In this document: positions 1 to 7,865 of the stretch, in pieces
Layout of the letters: every line of letters begins with the position of its first letter
Position numbering within the stretch: the stretch's first letter is position 1
From: an uncultured Bacteroidales bacterium
GTDB taxonomy: Bacteria; Bacteroidota; Bacteroidia; Bacteroidales; UBA932
Assembly (NCBI GenBank): GCA_945948555.1
Contig: CAMFBM010000027.1
Coordinates: 1-34,341 of the forward strand
Direction of reading: 5' to 3'
Length of the DNA: 34,341 nucleotides
Translations under genes and position numbers: made by a program
Notes under the pieces: model-generated
What the model was told of the DNA's origin: nothing
Databases searched by the model: none
What the model saw: the letters and a program-made list of their open reading frames with translations, nothing else

Positions 1-55
1 GGTAAAAACCAGCAGATTTACAGTCTGCCCCATTTGGCCACTCTGGTATTCTCCC
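1..55 (-). tRNA. tRNA-Tyr (GTA), 3' part cut off by window edge
   Basis: Read on the minus strand, this begins with a 7-nt acceptor strand (GGGAGAA), a CCA/TGG D stem and an anticodon arm of the form GCAGA-CTGTAAA-TCTGC with anticodon GTA. It closely matches bacterial tRNA-Tyr through the anticodon arm. The variable arm, T arm and 3' acceptor strand lie beyond position 1. It is downstream of tRNA-Thr in the same direction. In many bacteria a Thr-Tyr-Gly-Thr tRNA string precedes tuf, so the operon probably runs on towards tuf off the left edge; that part is inference. Confidence 0.9.
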
Positions 56-68
56 GTTTTCTCGTTTC

Positions 69-179
69 TTTCCGGCGATTTCTTCATCAGGCTTCTCATC
101 GTCAGTCGGTCATTACCTTCAGGTAACTCCCTTCTTCCTCGTTCGCCTTCTTCGAACTCATCCGGAAATAAACTTCGAA
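69..179. repeat. 111-bp direct repeat, copy 1 (tRNA spacer)
   Basis: First copy of a 111-bp sequence repeated at 193-303 (period 124 bp, 2 substitutions, no indels). On the minus strand each copy contains TTACCT-GA-AGGTAA, a 6-bp inverted repeat with a 2-nt centre. The ends carry TTTCCGG and CCGGAAA, which could pair across the unit. No open frame in it looks like a gene. Confidence 0.9.
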
Positions 180-192
180 ATTTTAATTTCCT

Positions 193-303
193 TTTCCGGC
201 GATTTCTTCATCAGGCTTCTCATCGTCTGTCGGTCATTACCTTCAGGTAACTTCCTTCTTCCTCGTTCGCCTTCTTCGAACTCATCCGGAAATAAACTTC
301 GAA
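193..303. repeat. 111-bp direct repeat, copy 2 (tRNA spacer)
   Basis: Second copy of the unit at 69-179. Together the copies fill nearly the whole 266-bp spacer between tRNA-Thr and tRNA-Tyr. They would be transcribed as part of the tRNA precursor. The near identity points to a recent duplication or to gene conversion between copies. Confidence 0.9.
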
Positions 304-321
304 TATTATTTAAAAGATCTG

Positions 322-395
322 AGCCGATGGAGGGAGTCGAACCCACGACCCCGAGATTACAAATCACGTGCTCTAGCCAACTGAGCTACATCGGC
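322..395 (-). tRNA. tRNA-Thr (TGT)
   Basis: On the minus strand this folds as a full cloverleaf: acceptor GCCGATG/CATCGGC, D stem GCTC/GAGC, anticodon loop TTTGTAA (anticodon TGT, Thr), T loop TTCGACT, discriminator T. CCA is not encoded. Two stems each contain a T-T mismatch: pair 29-41 in the anticodon stem (CGTGA/TCTCG) and pair 50-64 in the T stem (GTGGG/CCCTC). It is the first gene of the tRNA operon, about 40 nt after the predicted transcription start. Confidence 0.93.
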
Positions 396-441
396 GTGTC
401 CCGATTCTTCTTACCCGTCCAGGTCTTTCCGAAAGGGATTG

Positions 442-472
442 CAAAGATAGGTATTTATTCTTTATCTCCAAA
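442..472 (-). promoter_or_regulatory. Promoter of the tRNA-Thr/Tyr operon
   Basis: On the minus strand there is TTTG (469-472), a 19-bp spacer, then TATCTTTG (442-449). This is a perfect match to the Bacteroidota primary sigma-factor consensus TTTG-N19-21-TAnnTTTG. The -33 box lies inside the last codons of dxs, and the predicted start leaves about 40 nt of leader before tRNA-Thr. Confidence 0.75.
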
Positions 473-2359
473 ACTTTTTTCTTTTCTTTTTCGAATTTCT
501 CGCAAAAACAATTGAAAAAGTGATTCCCGGTCTATCCCGCATTCATTTCTCAGTTCTTCCTGTGTCCCCTGGGAAATGAATCTGTCCGGAATACCGACCG
601 GAATGACCTTCCCGTCATACCCGTTCTGCGCCGCATATTCCGCAACCTCTCCGAACAATCCTCCCTTTACACAACCATCTTCCACTGTTATGATTGTCCC
701 GGCTTTAGCCATAGCCTCATCAAGTATTGAGGTGTCAGCCGGTTTTATATACCTTATATTATATATATATGGCCTTTCCCCTGTCTGTCTGAAACATTTC
801 TCTGCCGCCTCAACGGCCCTGTGCACTACCGGCCCCGCTGCAATCACGGCTATCCCCTCTCCGTCGCAGATTTTTTCGCCTTTTCCGACTGGCAGCTCTG
901 CGAAATCGGCGGAACGCCATTGAGCACCTTCTCCATATCCCCTTGGGTATCTTATGATGAAAGGAGTGTTTTCGGACCTGTAGGCCGTGTACATCATTCT
1001 CTTCAATTCAATTTCGTCTGAAGGTACTCCGATCACCACGCCGGGGATGCTCCTGTATGCAGCCATGTCGTAGCATCCGTGGTGTGTGGCTCCGTCTTCT
1101 CCGACAAGTCCGGCCCTGTCGAAACAGAAGACCACTCCGAGATGTTGGAGGGCAACGTCGTGAATGATCTGGTCGTAAGCCCTTTGGGAGAATGACGAAT
1201 AGATGTTGCAGAAAGGCTTCATTCCCGCGCTTGCCATTCCGGCGGAGAAAGTTACGGCGTGCTCTTCCGCAATTCCGACATCGAAGAAACGCTCCGGCAT
1301 TTCCCTGGCGAGCAGATTCATTCCGCAGCCACTGGCCATTGCCGGGGTTACTCCGACAACTCTCCGGTCAAGACGGGCAAGTTCCAGGAGAACTTGTCCG
1401 AAGACATCCTGATAGCGGCTTTCCTTGTGGTCGCCGTTCTTCAGCCTTTTGCCGTCCACCGGGTCGAATTTTCCCGGTGCGTGCCATGTCGTCTGGTCCT
1501 CCTCGGCCGGTGCATATCCCTTTCCTTTGACTGTTATTGTGTGAAGTACCCTCGGGCCCTTGAGTGATTTCAGTTTCTGAAGGGCGCCGACCACCTGGAC
1601 TATGTCGTTGCCGTCCACCGGGCCGAAGTAGCGCAGTCCGAGTGCTTCGAAGAGATCACCTCCCGATGTGCTCACCAGATTGGACTTCAGACGGACCACG
1701 GCACGCTGAATCTTATCCCTCAGGGGATTCTCTCCGATTCTGTTCCAGACTTTGTCCTTAAGCCTGTTGTAGGTCGGGTGAGTGGTCAGGTTCAGCAGAT
1801 GCTCGTGTATGCCGCCGATGTTCTTGTCAATCGAGATGTTGTTGTCATTGATAATCATCAGCAGGTCAGCCTCGGAGGCATTGTTCAGCCCCTCGAATGC
1901 CAGACCTCCGGAGAGGGCTCCGTCACCAATCAGCGCAATGGTTTTGTTCCCCGTTTCCCGGGCTTTTTCCGCCTGGGCAATTCCCAGGGCTGCGGAAATG
2001 GATGTCGATGAATGTCCGGCCCCGAATGCATCGTAGATGCTTTCCGAACGTTTGGGGAAGCCGCTGATGCCGTCCTTCTTCCTGTTCTGCCTGAAGATTT
2101 CCTTTCGTCCGGTCAGAATCTTGTGGGCGTATGCCTGATGTCCGACATCAAAAACCACCTTGTCCTCGGGAGTGTTGAACACGTAATGAATACCCACGAC
2201 CAATTCCACCGCCCCGAGGCTTGAGCCGAGGTGTCCGGGATTTGTCGAACAGCATTCAATCATATAATCCCTGAGTTCGGCGCACAATTCTTTCAACTCA
2301 TTCAGGCTGAGATGACGAATGTCCGCCGGTGACTCTATCTTGTCAAGCAAATTCCGCAT
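455..2359 (-). CDS. dxs: 1-deoxy-D-xylulose-5-phosphate synthase
   Basis: Cytoplasmic thiamine-diphosphate enzyme that condenses pyruvate and glyceraldehyde 3-phosphate to DXP, the first step of the MEP isoprenoid pathway. Isoprenoids include the undecaprenyl carrier used by the MraY and MurG proteins encoded further along. The 634-residue length is normal for DXS. Visible motifs: GHLGSS near residue 42 with the conserved His, the ThDP/Mg motif GDGALSGG (145-152) to NDN (171-173), and the transketolase central segment GIAEEHAVT (362-370) with the catalytic Glu. The ATG at 2359 begins the usual N-terminal helix region. The gene stands 87 bp from the upstream lipoprotein gene. Its 3' codons overlap the -33 box of the tRNA operon. 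Confidence 0.97.
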   Translation of the reverse strand: MRNLLDKIESPADIRHLSLNELKELCAELRDYMIECCSTNPGHLGSSLGAVELVVGIHYVFNTPEDKVVFDVGHQAYAHKILTGRKEIFRQNRKKDGISGFPKRSESIYDAFGAGHSSTSISAALGIAQAEKARETGNKTIALIGDGALSGGLAFEGLNNASEADLLMIINDNNISIDKNIGGIHEHLLNLTTHPTYNRLKDKVWNRIGENPLRDKIQRAVVRLKSNLVSTSGGDLFEALGLRYFGPVDGNDIVQVVGALQKLKSLKGPRVLHTITVKGKGYAPAEEDQTTWHAPGKFDPVDGKRLKNGDHKESRYQDVFGQVLLELARLDRRVVGVTPAMASGCGMNLLAREMPERFFDVGIAEEHAVTFSAGMASAGMKPFCNIYSSFSQRAYDQIIHDVALQHLGVVFCFDRAGLVGEDGATHHGCYDMAAYRSIPGVVIGVPSDEIELKRMMYTAYRSENTPFIIRYPRGYGEGAQWRSADFAELPVGKGEKICDGEGIAVIAAGPVVHRAVEAAEKCFRQTGERPYIYNIRYIKPADTSILDEAMAKAGTIITVEDGCVKGGLFGEVAEYAAQNGYDGKVIPVGIPDRFISQGTQEELRNECGIDRESLFQLFLREIRKRKEKSFGDKE

Positions 2360-2379
2360 AGCAGGTCAAATCTGGCCGG

Positions 2380-2387
2380 CAAAGTTA
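2380..2387 (-). promoter_or_regulatory. Candidate -7 box for dxs
   Basis: On the minus strand this reads TAACTTTG, matching TAnnTTTG, about 20 bp upstream of the dxs ATG. No good TTTG sits at the usual 19-21 bp spacing, so the -33 element is weak or the match is fortuitous. Confidence 0.4.
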
Positions 2388-2446
2388 CGATTTATATTTC
2401 AAAAATCGGGAAATATGTAAAAGTTTCGCAAATATCAGAACCTCCA

Positions 2447-3652
2447 TTACTTGACAGTAAATTCGAATGTCTTGTCATATTCTCTCAGAATGGACATTTT
2501 CACTGTCTTTTTGTTGAGATTATAGACTTCGGACCATTGGGTGAATCCGGTTGATTCTTCCACCTCGGGACCTTGGGCGACTTTGTGCAGCAAATCCATA
2601 GCCTGGTCCGGATTCAGCTTGTAATTAAGTGTTTCGAGTTCTGCTTTCAATGTGTTGTAGCGGTCTTTCCCGTGGGTGGACTGAATGCTTCCGTTTTCAG
2701 AATCTTTCATTGATGGAGATACGTAAAAGTTTGTTACATAGCGCAATGCATCGTCTCCTTTAAGAATCTCCATTTCTGTAGGATAATCCTGACGTTCTTT
2801 AAAGGTATATTCAACAATCGCATAGTCGCCTGTGGCATCCGCCATAAAGTAATGGTAGCTTGCTTGCTCGGTGTCCATACACATATTGTATTCCCTGAGC
2901 ATCTCCACAGCCTGCTTGACTGTGCTGACCCGGTCAAGGAGCATACGCATTGCAACTGTGGTGAAGATACTTTTCTTGCCCGCTTCCTGCTGGCGTGTAG
3001 GATTCCCGTCGAGTTTCAGGACGCAGATTGCAAAACCGTCTTCGTTGATTCCGTCCAGAGGTATGTATGGCAGCGCCATCAGCATTGAAAGGTCAGTCTT
3101 CCCGTCGGTGTAGAACCCGCTTTTGTAATTGATGAATTGCCCGTCGACAAAAGAGATGGATTTCTTGCCACCAACCGGAGCCGTGTGAACCGCAATGACG
3201 GGAATCATTATCCGCTGGCCATTCTCGTCCTTGTGGTTGAAGTCAAAATTCCTCCCCATCAGATAGTCCTTTGAGTCTGTGTCAGGACAGGCAAATGCAC
3301 TGCATCCTGCACTGTAGTTGAGACTTTGACTCTGTGGATAGCGCCTGTCCATGAGATTTGCCATTACAAAGTTAACCAGGTCGGTCGTACTCTTGATTTC
3401 TGCATTCAATGCTGCATCAAGTTTGTAATCTGCAGTGTATGTCATCTCGTATATGCGTCCTTTGCCTCCTTCAAGGTCTGACAGGGAATGAAGCATATCA
3501 AGTTTGTCCTGGTCTGTAATGAGTAAGGCAGGATTTGGGTCAGGAACCTGTTCCGGTGCTTTCTCCTTCTTGCACGAAGAGAACATAGAGAATGAGGCTG
3601 CAATGCATACGATCAGATGCCATTTTCGGAGTTTTGATTGCTTGGTAAACAT
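2447..3652 (-). CDS. Lipoprotein of the choloylglycine hydrolase / linear amide C-N hydrolase family
   Basis: Ntn-type hydrolase, 401 residues from the ATG at 3652. An earlier in-frame start at 3712 lies inside greA and was rejected because the ATG at 3652 begins a clean lipoprotein signal: basic KQSKLRK, hydrophobic core, then FSSC with Cys27. Family residues are in the right order: nucleophile Cys117 in GCSAF, GRNFD (Arg134, Asp137), an Asn in INEDGFAI, an Asn in YVTNF, and a late Arg in DRYNTL. The family cleaves linear amide bonds (bile salts, penicillin V, N-acyl lactones). Substrate cannot be read from sequence, so bile salt hydrolase is only one option. About 90 residues separate the lipid Cys from the catalytic Cys, so autoproteolysis would be needed to expose the nucleophile. 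It follows greA by 37 bp. Confidence 0.8.
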   Translation of the reverse strand: MFTKQSKLRKWHLIVCIAASFSMFSSCKKEKAPEQVPDPNPALLITDQDKLDMLHSLSDLEGGKGRIYEMTYTADYKLDAALNAEIKSTTDLVNFVMANLMDRRYPQSQSLNYSAGCSAFACPDTDSKDYLMGRNFDFNHKDENGQRIMIPVIAVHTAPVGGKKSISFVDGQFINYKSGFYTDGKTDLSMLMALPYIPLDGINEDGFAICVLKLDGNPTRQQEAGKKSIFTTVAMRMLLDRVSTVKQAVEMLREYNMCMDTEQASYHYFMADATGDYAIVEYTFKERQDYPTEMEILKGDDALRYVTNFYVSPSMKDSENGSIQSTHGKDRYNTLKAELETLNYKLNPDQAMDLLHKVAQGPEVEESTGFTQWSEVYNLNKKTVKMSILREYDKTFEFTVK

Positions 3653-3689
3653 AATCGGAAAGTTTTTTGATGTATACTGAAAAAACCGG

Positions 3690-4157
3690 TTAAGGTGTTG
3701 ATACACTTTCAATTTTTATCTGAAATGCCCCGGCAGGAGCCTTTACCTCGACAATGTCGCCCTCTTTCTTGCCCATAAGTGCCGCCCCGATTGGGGAATT
3801 GCAGGAGATTTTGCCTTGTTCCAGATTCATTTCGTGATGGGTGACTATGGTGTATGTCATCCTCCTGCCTGTTCCAAGATGGGTGAACTCAACCTTGCTC
3901 AGAAGACTGATGCAGTCTTTCGGCAGGATACTCGTGTCGATGATTCTCGAATGCTGAAGAACCTTCTGGAGAAAACGTATCCGGCTAATTGCCTTGGCCT
4001 GGGCCCTTCTGGCAGCCCTGTATCCGCAATTTTCGCTCAGATCACCCTGTGACCGGGCCTCAGCCAGGTCATCCCTTATCCGTGGATACTCAACGTCTGT
4101 CATATAGTTGAGTTCCGCAACAAGTTCGTCATATCTTTCTTTTGACAGATATTCCAT
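3690..4157 (-). CDS. greA: Transcription elongation factor GreA
   Basis: Binds the RNA polymerase secondary channel and stimulates cleavage of backtracked RNA. The 155-residue length from the ATG at 4157 fits the family; the frame stays open further upstream but that part has no Gre homology. The N-terminal coiled coil carries the acidic tip loop GDLSEN (38-43) with the two Mg-coordinating acidic residues. The C-terminal FKBP-like domain includes the GKISCNSPIGAALMGKKEGD segment. The loop is followed by CGYRAARRAQ where GreA usually has AEY-AA; the acidic residues are intact, so activity is expected. It diverges from the MFS pair across 108 bp and leads into the lipoprotein gene. Confidence 0.93.
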   Translation of the reverse strand: MEYLSKERYDELVAELNYMTDVEYPRIRDDLAEARSQGDLSENCGYRAARRAQAKAISRIRFLQKVLQHSRIIDTSILPKDCISLLSKVEFTHLGTGRRMTYTIVTHHEMNLEQGKISCNSPIGAALMGKKEGDIVEVKAPAGAFQIKIESVSTP

Positions 4158-4265
4158 TACTGTTTCCAGATAGTAATCTAACTCAAAAAACCGTTCCAAG
4201 TTAAGCATTTTTTTGAGTATTTGTATTATATTCGCGAGTTTTTGAAAAAATGAACTAACGATATT

Positions 4266-5633
4266 ATGGTAAAACAAGTACAAAAACTGATGAATGACAG
4301 TCCACTGGCGCGTTGGACCGTCCTTGTCCTGGTGGCGTTGATGATGTTCTTCGCCTATATGTTTGTGGATGTGATGTCGCCTCTGATGTCGCTTGTCGAA
4401 GGCAATCTGCATTGGAACAGCAGTGTTTTCGGAACATACGCGGCTTCGGAGTACATCCTCAATGTCTGCGGCTTCCTGATCATTGCCGGTGTCATTCTTG
4501 ACAAACTCGGGGTACGTTTCTCCGGAATCCTTTCCGCAGGTCTGATGGTTCTGGGTGCGGCCATTAAATTTGTCGGAATCAGCGACTGGTTCCAGACAAC
4601 TGCTTTTGCCGGATGGCTCGGCAGCTGGTGGGTTGAGATGCCTGCAAGTGCAAAGATGGCGTCCCTGGGCTTTATGATTTTCGGCTGCGGCTGCGAGATG
4701 GAAGGGACAAATGTTTCGAAGATTCTTGCCAAGTGGTTCAAAGGCAAGGAGATGGCTCTCGCAATGGGACTTGAGATGGCAATCGCCCGTCTGGGTGTCT
4801 TTGCCGTGATGTGGATTGCTCCAATCATCAGCAAGGCTTTCGGAGGTTCCGTGCTCGCTCCTCTGGGATTCTGCGGTGCCCTCCTGTGCATAGGACTTGT
4901 AAACTTCATCATTTTCGGCATAATGGACAAGAAATTCGACTCCCAGCTTGCTGCTGCAGGAATTTCCAATTCAGAGGACGGTTCTGACGAGGAATTCCAT
5001 CTGAGCGACCTCGGGGCGATTTTCAAGAGCAAGATGTTCTGGATTGTCGCGCTTCTGTGCGTTCTTTACTACAGCGCAATCTTTCCGTTCCAGAGATATG
5101 CCACCAATTTCCTTGAGGTGACCTTGCAGATTGAAGCTGCGGAGGCGGCGCGTCTGTTCAGCTGTTTCCCGATTCTTGCGATGTGCCTTACTCCGTTCCT
5201 CGGAATCTTCCTTGACAGGGTGGGCAAGGGTGCATCGATGCTGATGGTAGGTTCCGTAATCATGATTGTCTGCCATCTTTGTTTTGCATTTGTCCTTCCG
5301 GCCTTCCCGCAGAAATGGCTCGCCCTTCTGCTGATTGTAGTGCTGGGAGTCAGCTTCTCGCTCGTGCCGGCAGCCCTCTGGCCATCGGTTCCGAAAATCA
5401 TTGATGAGAAAATCCTCGGATCTGCATATTGCCTGATTTTCTGGGTTCAGAACATCGGCCTTTGCTTCGTGCCTAAGATTATCGGGGCCCTCCGCCAGTC
5501 AACTGACGGATATTTCGTGCCGATGCTTGTGTTTGCATCTTTCGGAATACTCGCATTCCTGCTCAGCCTCGCCCTCAAGGCCGAGGACATAAGGAAGGGA
5601 TATGGACTTGAAAAGCCAAATATCCGGAAATAG
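4266..5633 (+). CDS. MFS transporter, MFSD1-like (first of pair)
   Basis: Inner-membrane major facilitator of 455 residues with about 12 predicted helices in two halves, separated by a hydrophilic linker around residues 215-255 rich in Asp and Glu. Near the C-terminal half it has WPSVPKIIDEKILGSAYCLIF followed by VQNIGL, resembling the conserved segment of the MFSD1 group (in animals, lysosomal dipeptide exporters) and its bacterial relatives. The substrate is unknown. It starts at the ATG at 4266, is divergent from greA, and is followed after 3 bp by a paralogue in the same orientation, so the two are surely co-transcribed. No strong consensus promoter was found in the 108-bp gap upstream. 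Confidence 0.85.
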   Translation: MVKQVQKLMNDSPLARWTVLVLVALMMFFAYMFVDVMSPLMSLVEGNLHWNSSVFGTYAASEYILNVCGFLIIAGVILDKLGVRFSGILSAGLMVLGAAIKFVGISDWFQTTAFAGWLGSWWVEMPASAKMASLGFMIFGCGCEMEGTNVSKILAKWFKGKEMALAMGLEMAIARLGVFAVMWIAPIISKAFGGSVLAPLGFCGALLCIGLVNFIIFGIMDKKFDSQLAAAGISNSEDGSDEEFHLSDLGAIFKSKMFWIVALLCVLYYSAIFPFQRYATNFLEVTLQIEAAEAARLFSCFPILAMCLTPFLGIFLDRVGKGASMLMVGSVIMIVCHLCFAFVLPAFPQKWLALLLIVVLGVSFSLVPAALWPSVPKIIDEKILGSAYCLIFWVQNIGLCFVPKIIGALRQSTDGYFVPMLVFASFGILAFLLSLALKAEDIRKGYGLEKPNIRK

Positions 5634-5636
5634 TCT

Positions 5637-7010
5637 ATGAAACCATTCTCAGATGGGAAAAATGCAGGCAAGTGGCTCTGTTGGGCGGCACTTGCCTGTC
5701 TTGTTGTTCCGATGTTCGCGTCGTACTTCTTCGACGATATGTTCTCGTCCCTGTCGCATCTGTTCAAGAATCCTGAACTGCTTGAACTCGGCTGGGACTA
5801 TGAGGATTACGGGTTTTATGCAGGTGGATATTCATTCCTGTGCGTTTGCGGGGGACTTATTGTCTGCGGCATCCTTCTTGACTTGTACGGGGTCAGAATC
5901 GTCGGCTCGGCATTCGTTGCCCTGATGATTCTCGGTGCGGGATTGGTCTTCTATGCTATTTCTTCAGGCCTTTCTCCGAAAATTTCCCTGACTGTGGCAT
6001 ACGTAGGATGTATGCTTTTCGGCCTGGGCAGCGAAATTGCCGGAGTTGCCGTCACCCGTTCCATCGCCAAATGGTTCAAAGGCAGGAATGTAGCCCTTGC
6101 GATGGGACTTCAGCTCTCCATTGCCCGGCTTGGAACGGCAGCAGCACTTGTACTTTCTCCGATGATTGTCGCCCAGAAACCTGCTGGAGAGATGTATTTC
6201 CTTTCCGATACCAACAGACCTGCGCTTCTGGGACTTGCCCTGCTCCTTCTGGGAGGCATCCTCTGGGCCGTTTTCGTGGCAATGGATGCCCGTTTTGACA
6301 AGGAAAGGGGAGTGTCGGACCGCCACCGGACCGCCGAGGATGAAAAATTCCGTTTCTCCGACATCTGGAAGGTGCTCACCAATCCGCGCTTTCTGATGAT
6401 TGCCCTCCTTTGTGTCTTTTTCTACTGCTGTGTCATCAGGTTCAAGAAGTTCGGCACGTCCATCCTTATCCCGCTGTTCGGGATGGAACTGGAGACTGCG
6501 ACCTGGATGCTTTCGATGATTCCTTTCTTCACGATTGTCTTCACCCCTCTGTTCGGAGCTCTGGTGGACAGGACCGGCAGGGCAACCCTCTGGATGACAG
6601 TAGGTTCAGCCCTTGTGCTGATTTCACATCTGATAATAGTCTTCGCCCCGAGGGGAGTTGCGGAATATGGATACGTCTCAATTGCCCTTTTGGGAATAGG
6701 ATATTCACTGGTTCCGTCAGCGATGTGGCCTTCGGTTCCGAAGATTGTACCTGAAAAGAACCTCGGTACGGCATTTTCCCTGATTTACTGGATTCAGAAT
6801 ATGGGAATGATGATCGTCCCGATTTTCATCGGACGCATTTTCAAGAATACCATCACCGAAAGCGGCAATGCCCTTCAGGAGGTCTCTGCTGCCATTCAGG
6901 CCGAGTATGTTTTCGTCCTGCTCGGCATAGTCTCGATTGTGGTGGCAATCCTCCTGTCTGTTTCTTCCCGCCGCCATCCTGAACTCGGTCTGGACGATCC
7001 TGTTGTCTGA
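5637..7010 (+). CDS. MFS transporter, MFSD1-like (second of pair)
   Basis: A 457-residue paralogue of the preceding gene, with the same fold and conserved segments: SIAKWFKGRNVALAMGLQ, WPSVPKIVPEKNLGTAF and IQNMGM appear at matching places in both. It differs in the loop after the first helix, which is longer (SHLFKNPELLELGWDYEDYG), and in the central linker (DKERGVSDRHRTAEDEKF). The two may be separate transporters with related substrates or work as a heteromer; sequence alone does not decide. The start is at ATG 5637, 3 bp after the stop of the first gene. Confidence 0.85.
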   Translation: MKPFSDGKNAGKWLCWAALACLVVPMFASYFFDDMFSSLSHLFKNPELLELGWDYEDYGFYAGGYSFLCVCGGLIVCGILLDLYGVRIVGSAFVALMILGAGLVFYAISSGLSPKISLTVAYVGCMLFGLGSEIAGVAVTRSIAKWFKGRNVALAMGLQLSIARLGTAAALVLSPMIVAQKPAGEMYFLSDTNRPALLGLALLLLGGILWAVFVAMDARFDKERGVSDRHRTAEDEKFRFSDIWKVLTNPRFLMIALLCVFFYCCVIRFKKFGTSILIPLFGMELETATWMLSMIPFFTIVFTPLFGALVDRTGRATLWMTVGSALVLISHLIIVFAPRGVAEYGYVSIALLGIGYSLVPSAMWPSVPKIVPEKNLGTAFSLIYWIQNMGMMIVPIFIGRIFKNTITESGNALQEVSAAIQAEYVFVLLGIVSIVVAILLSVSSRRHPELGLDDPVV

Positions 7011-7063
7011 ATGTCAGGAAAAGAAAAATTGGTCAAGGAAGGAATATTTACAAGAAAGGTGAA

Positions 7064-7092
7064 TGTGTTCAGATATGCTTTGATTATTTTTG
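7064..7092 (+). promoter_or_regulatory. Weak candidate promoter for the exported small protein
   Basis: TATTTTTG at 7085-7092 matches the Bacteroidota -7 consensus TAnnTTTG and lies 25 bp before the ATG at 7117. The upstream element is poor (TGTG at 7064-7067, spacer 17), so this is tentative. Confidence 0.3.
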
Positions 7093-7116
7093 GCAAAATT
7101 TTTTGACATAAACACT

Positions 7117-7668
7117 ATGAAGAAATTTTTTGTTTCAATTGTTATTGCGGTCAGCTTCGCCCTGGCTGCATCAGTCGCTGCTTCAGCTCAGGAACTTTCA
7201 GATGTCTCTTCAATTGTTCCGGGGCGTCTCACTTATGCTTCAGGCCATCTTTACAGCAACGGAATCAAGCTGATGGACAGTGAAATTGAGAATATGCTGC
7301 CGGGTTCCAGCCTGAAAAGCTACTTGAGTGGCAGGAAGATGTACACTGCCGGAGAAGTTCTGATCATTGTCGGAAGTGTTGTTGAAGGTGCCGGTATCGC
7401 AATGGCTGTTGCAGGGTCATTGGAGCTTGTAAAAAGTTTTGCCAACGACGAGCCAAACCGATTGAGCCATGGCGCTATGGTGGTGACCGGGGAGGCTGCA
7501 ATGTTTGTCGGCATCGGCTGTCTCGGAGCAGGTATTCCTCTGTACTGTGTCGGTAAGCACCGCATCAAGAAAACCGGTTCGGAGTACAATGTCTCCAAAG
7601 GCTACCCTGATATTGCCCTTAATGTTGGATCTACCGGAAACGGTTTCGGATTGTCGCTAAACTTCTAG
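7117..7668 (+). CDS. Exported small protein of unknown function
   Basis: A 183-residue product from the ATG at 7117, chosen because it begins an ideal signal peptide: MKKFF, a hydrophobic stretch, then ASVAASA before QELSD, cleavage expected near residue 24. The mature part has a short polar region with SNGIKLMDSEIENML and two glycine-rich hydrophobic stretches (about residues 75-105 and 120-150) that could insert in or associate with a membrane. It ends in NGFGLSLNF, a C-terminal aromatic residue common in Bacteroidota envelope proteins. The overall pattern resembles widespread short exported proteins of Bacteroidales without assigned function. It follows the MFS pair by 106 bp, possibly with its own promoter, and is followed by the left hairpin repeat. 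Confidence 0.75.
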   Translation: MKKFFVSIVIAVSFALAASVAASAQELSDVSSIVPGRLTYASGHLYSNGIKLMDSEIENMLPGSSLKSYLSGRKMYTAGEVLIIVGSVVEGAGIAMAVAGSLELVKSFANDEPNRLSHGAMVVTGEAAMFVGIGCLGAGIPLYCVGKHRIKKTGSEYNVSKGYPDIALNVGSTGNGFGLSLNF

Positions 7669-7696
7669 AAAATACTGTAGAAATTTCTATAGAAGA

Positions 7697-7758
7697 TTCT
7701 TAACCGTCAGGTCCGTGACAGAAACTTCTGTCACGGATTTGTCTTTTGGTGTATGTCG
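7697..7758 (+). terminator. 62-bp hairpin direct repeat, left copy
   Basis: Left copy of a 62-bp sequence repeated at 9148-9209 (56 of 62 identical, no indels). Arms 7706-7723 and 7726-7743 pair at 17 of 18 positions, including two G-T wobbles, and are followed on the plus strand by TTTT (7744-7747). It can act as a plus-strand terminator for the exported-protein gene. A perfect 12-bp palindrome, TAGAAATTTCTA (7678-7689), lies just before it. Confidence 0.75.
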
Positions 7759-7865
7759 GATGGATATTCCTGAAAAACAGCTGGCTTTTCTATTTCAGAA
7801 GTGTTTATTGCGATAAACATTTGTAGTGAAAACTTGATTTTTATAAAAAGCATTTATGCAGAAAA

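Noticed and set aside
158..367. 69-codon minus-strand frame across the tRNA spacer
   Set aside because: It begins inside tRNA-Thr and runs through the 111-bp repeats; no ribosome-binding site and no protein similarity.
2447..3652. Firm naming as bile salt hydrolase
   Set aside because: Family membership is clear, but the long propeptide and missing substrate-loop evidence leave penicillin acylase-like or N-acyl amide activity equally possible.
4158..4412. N-terminal extension of greA (to 240 codons)
   Set aside because: It would overlap the divergent MFS gene, and GreA homology starts at the ATG at 4157.
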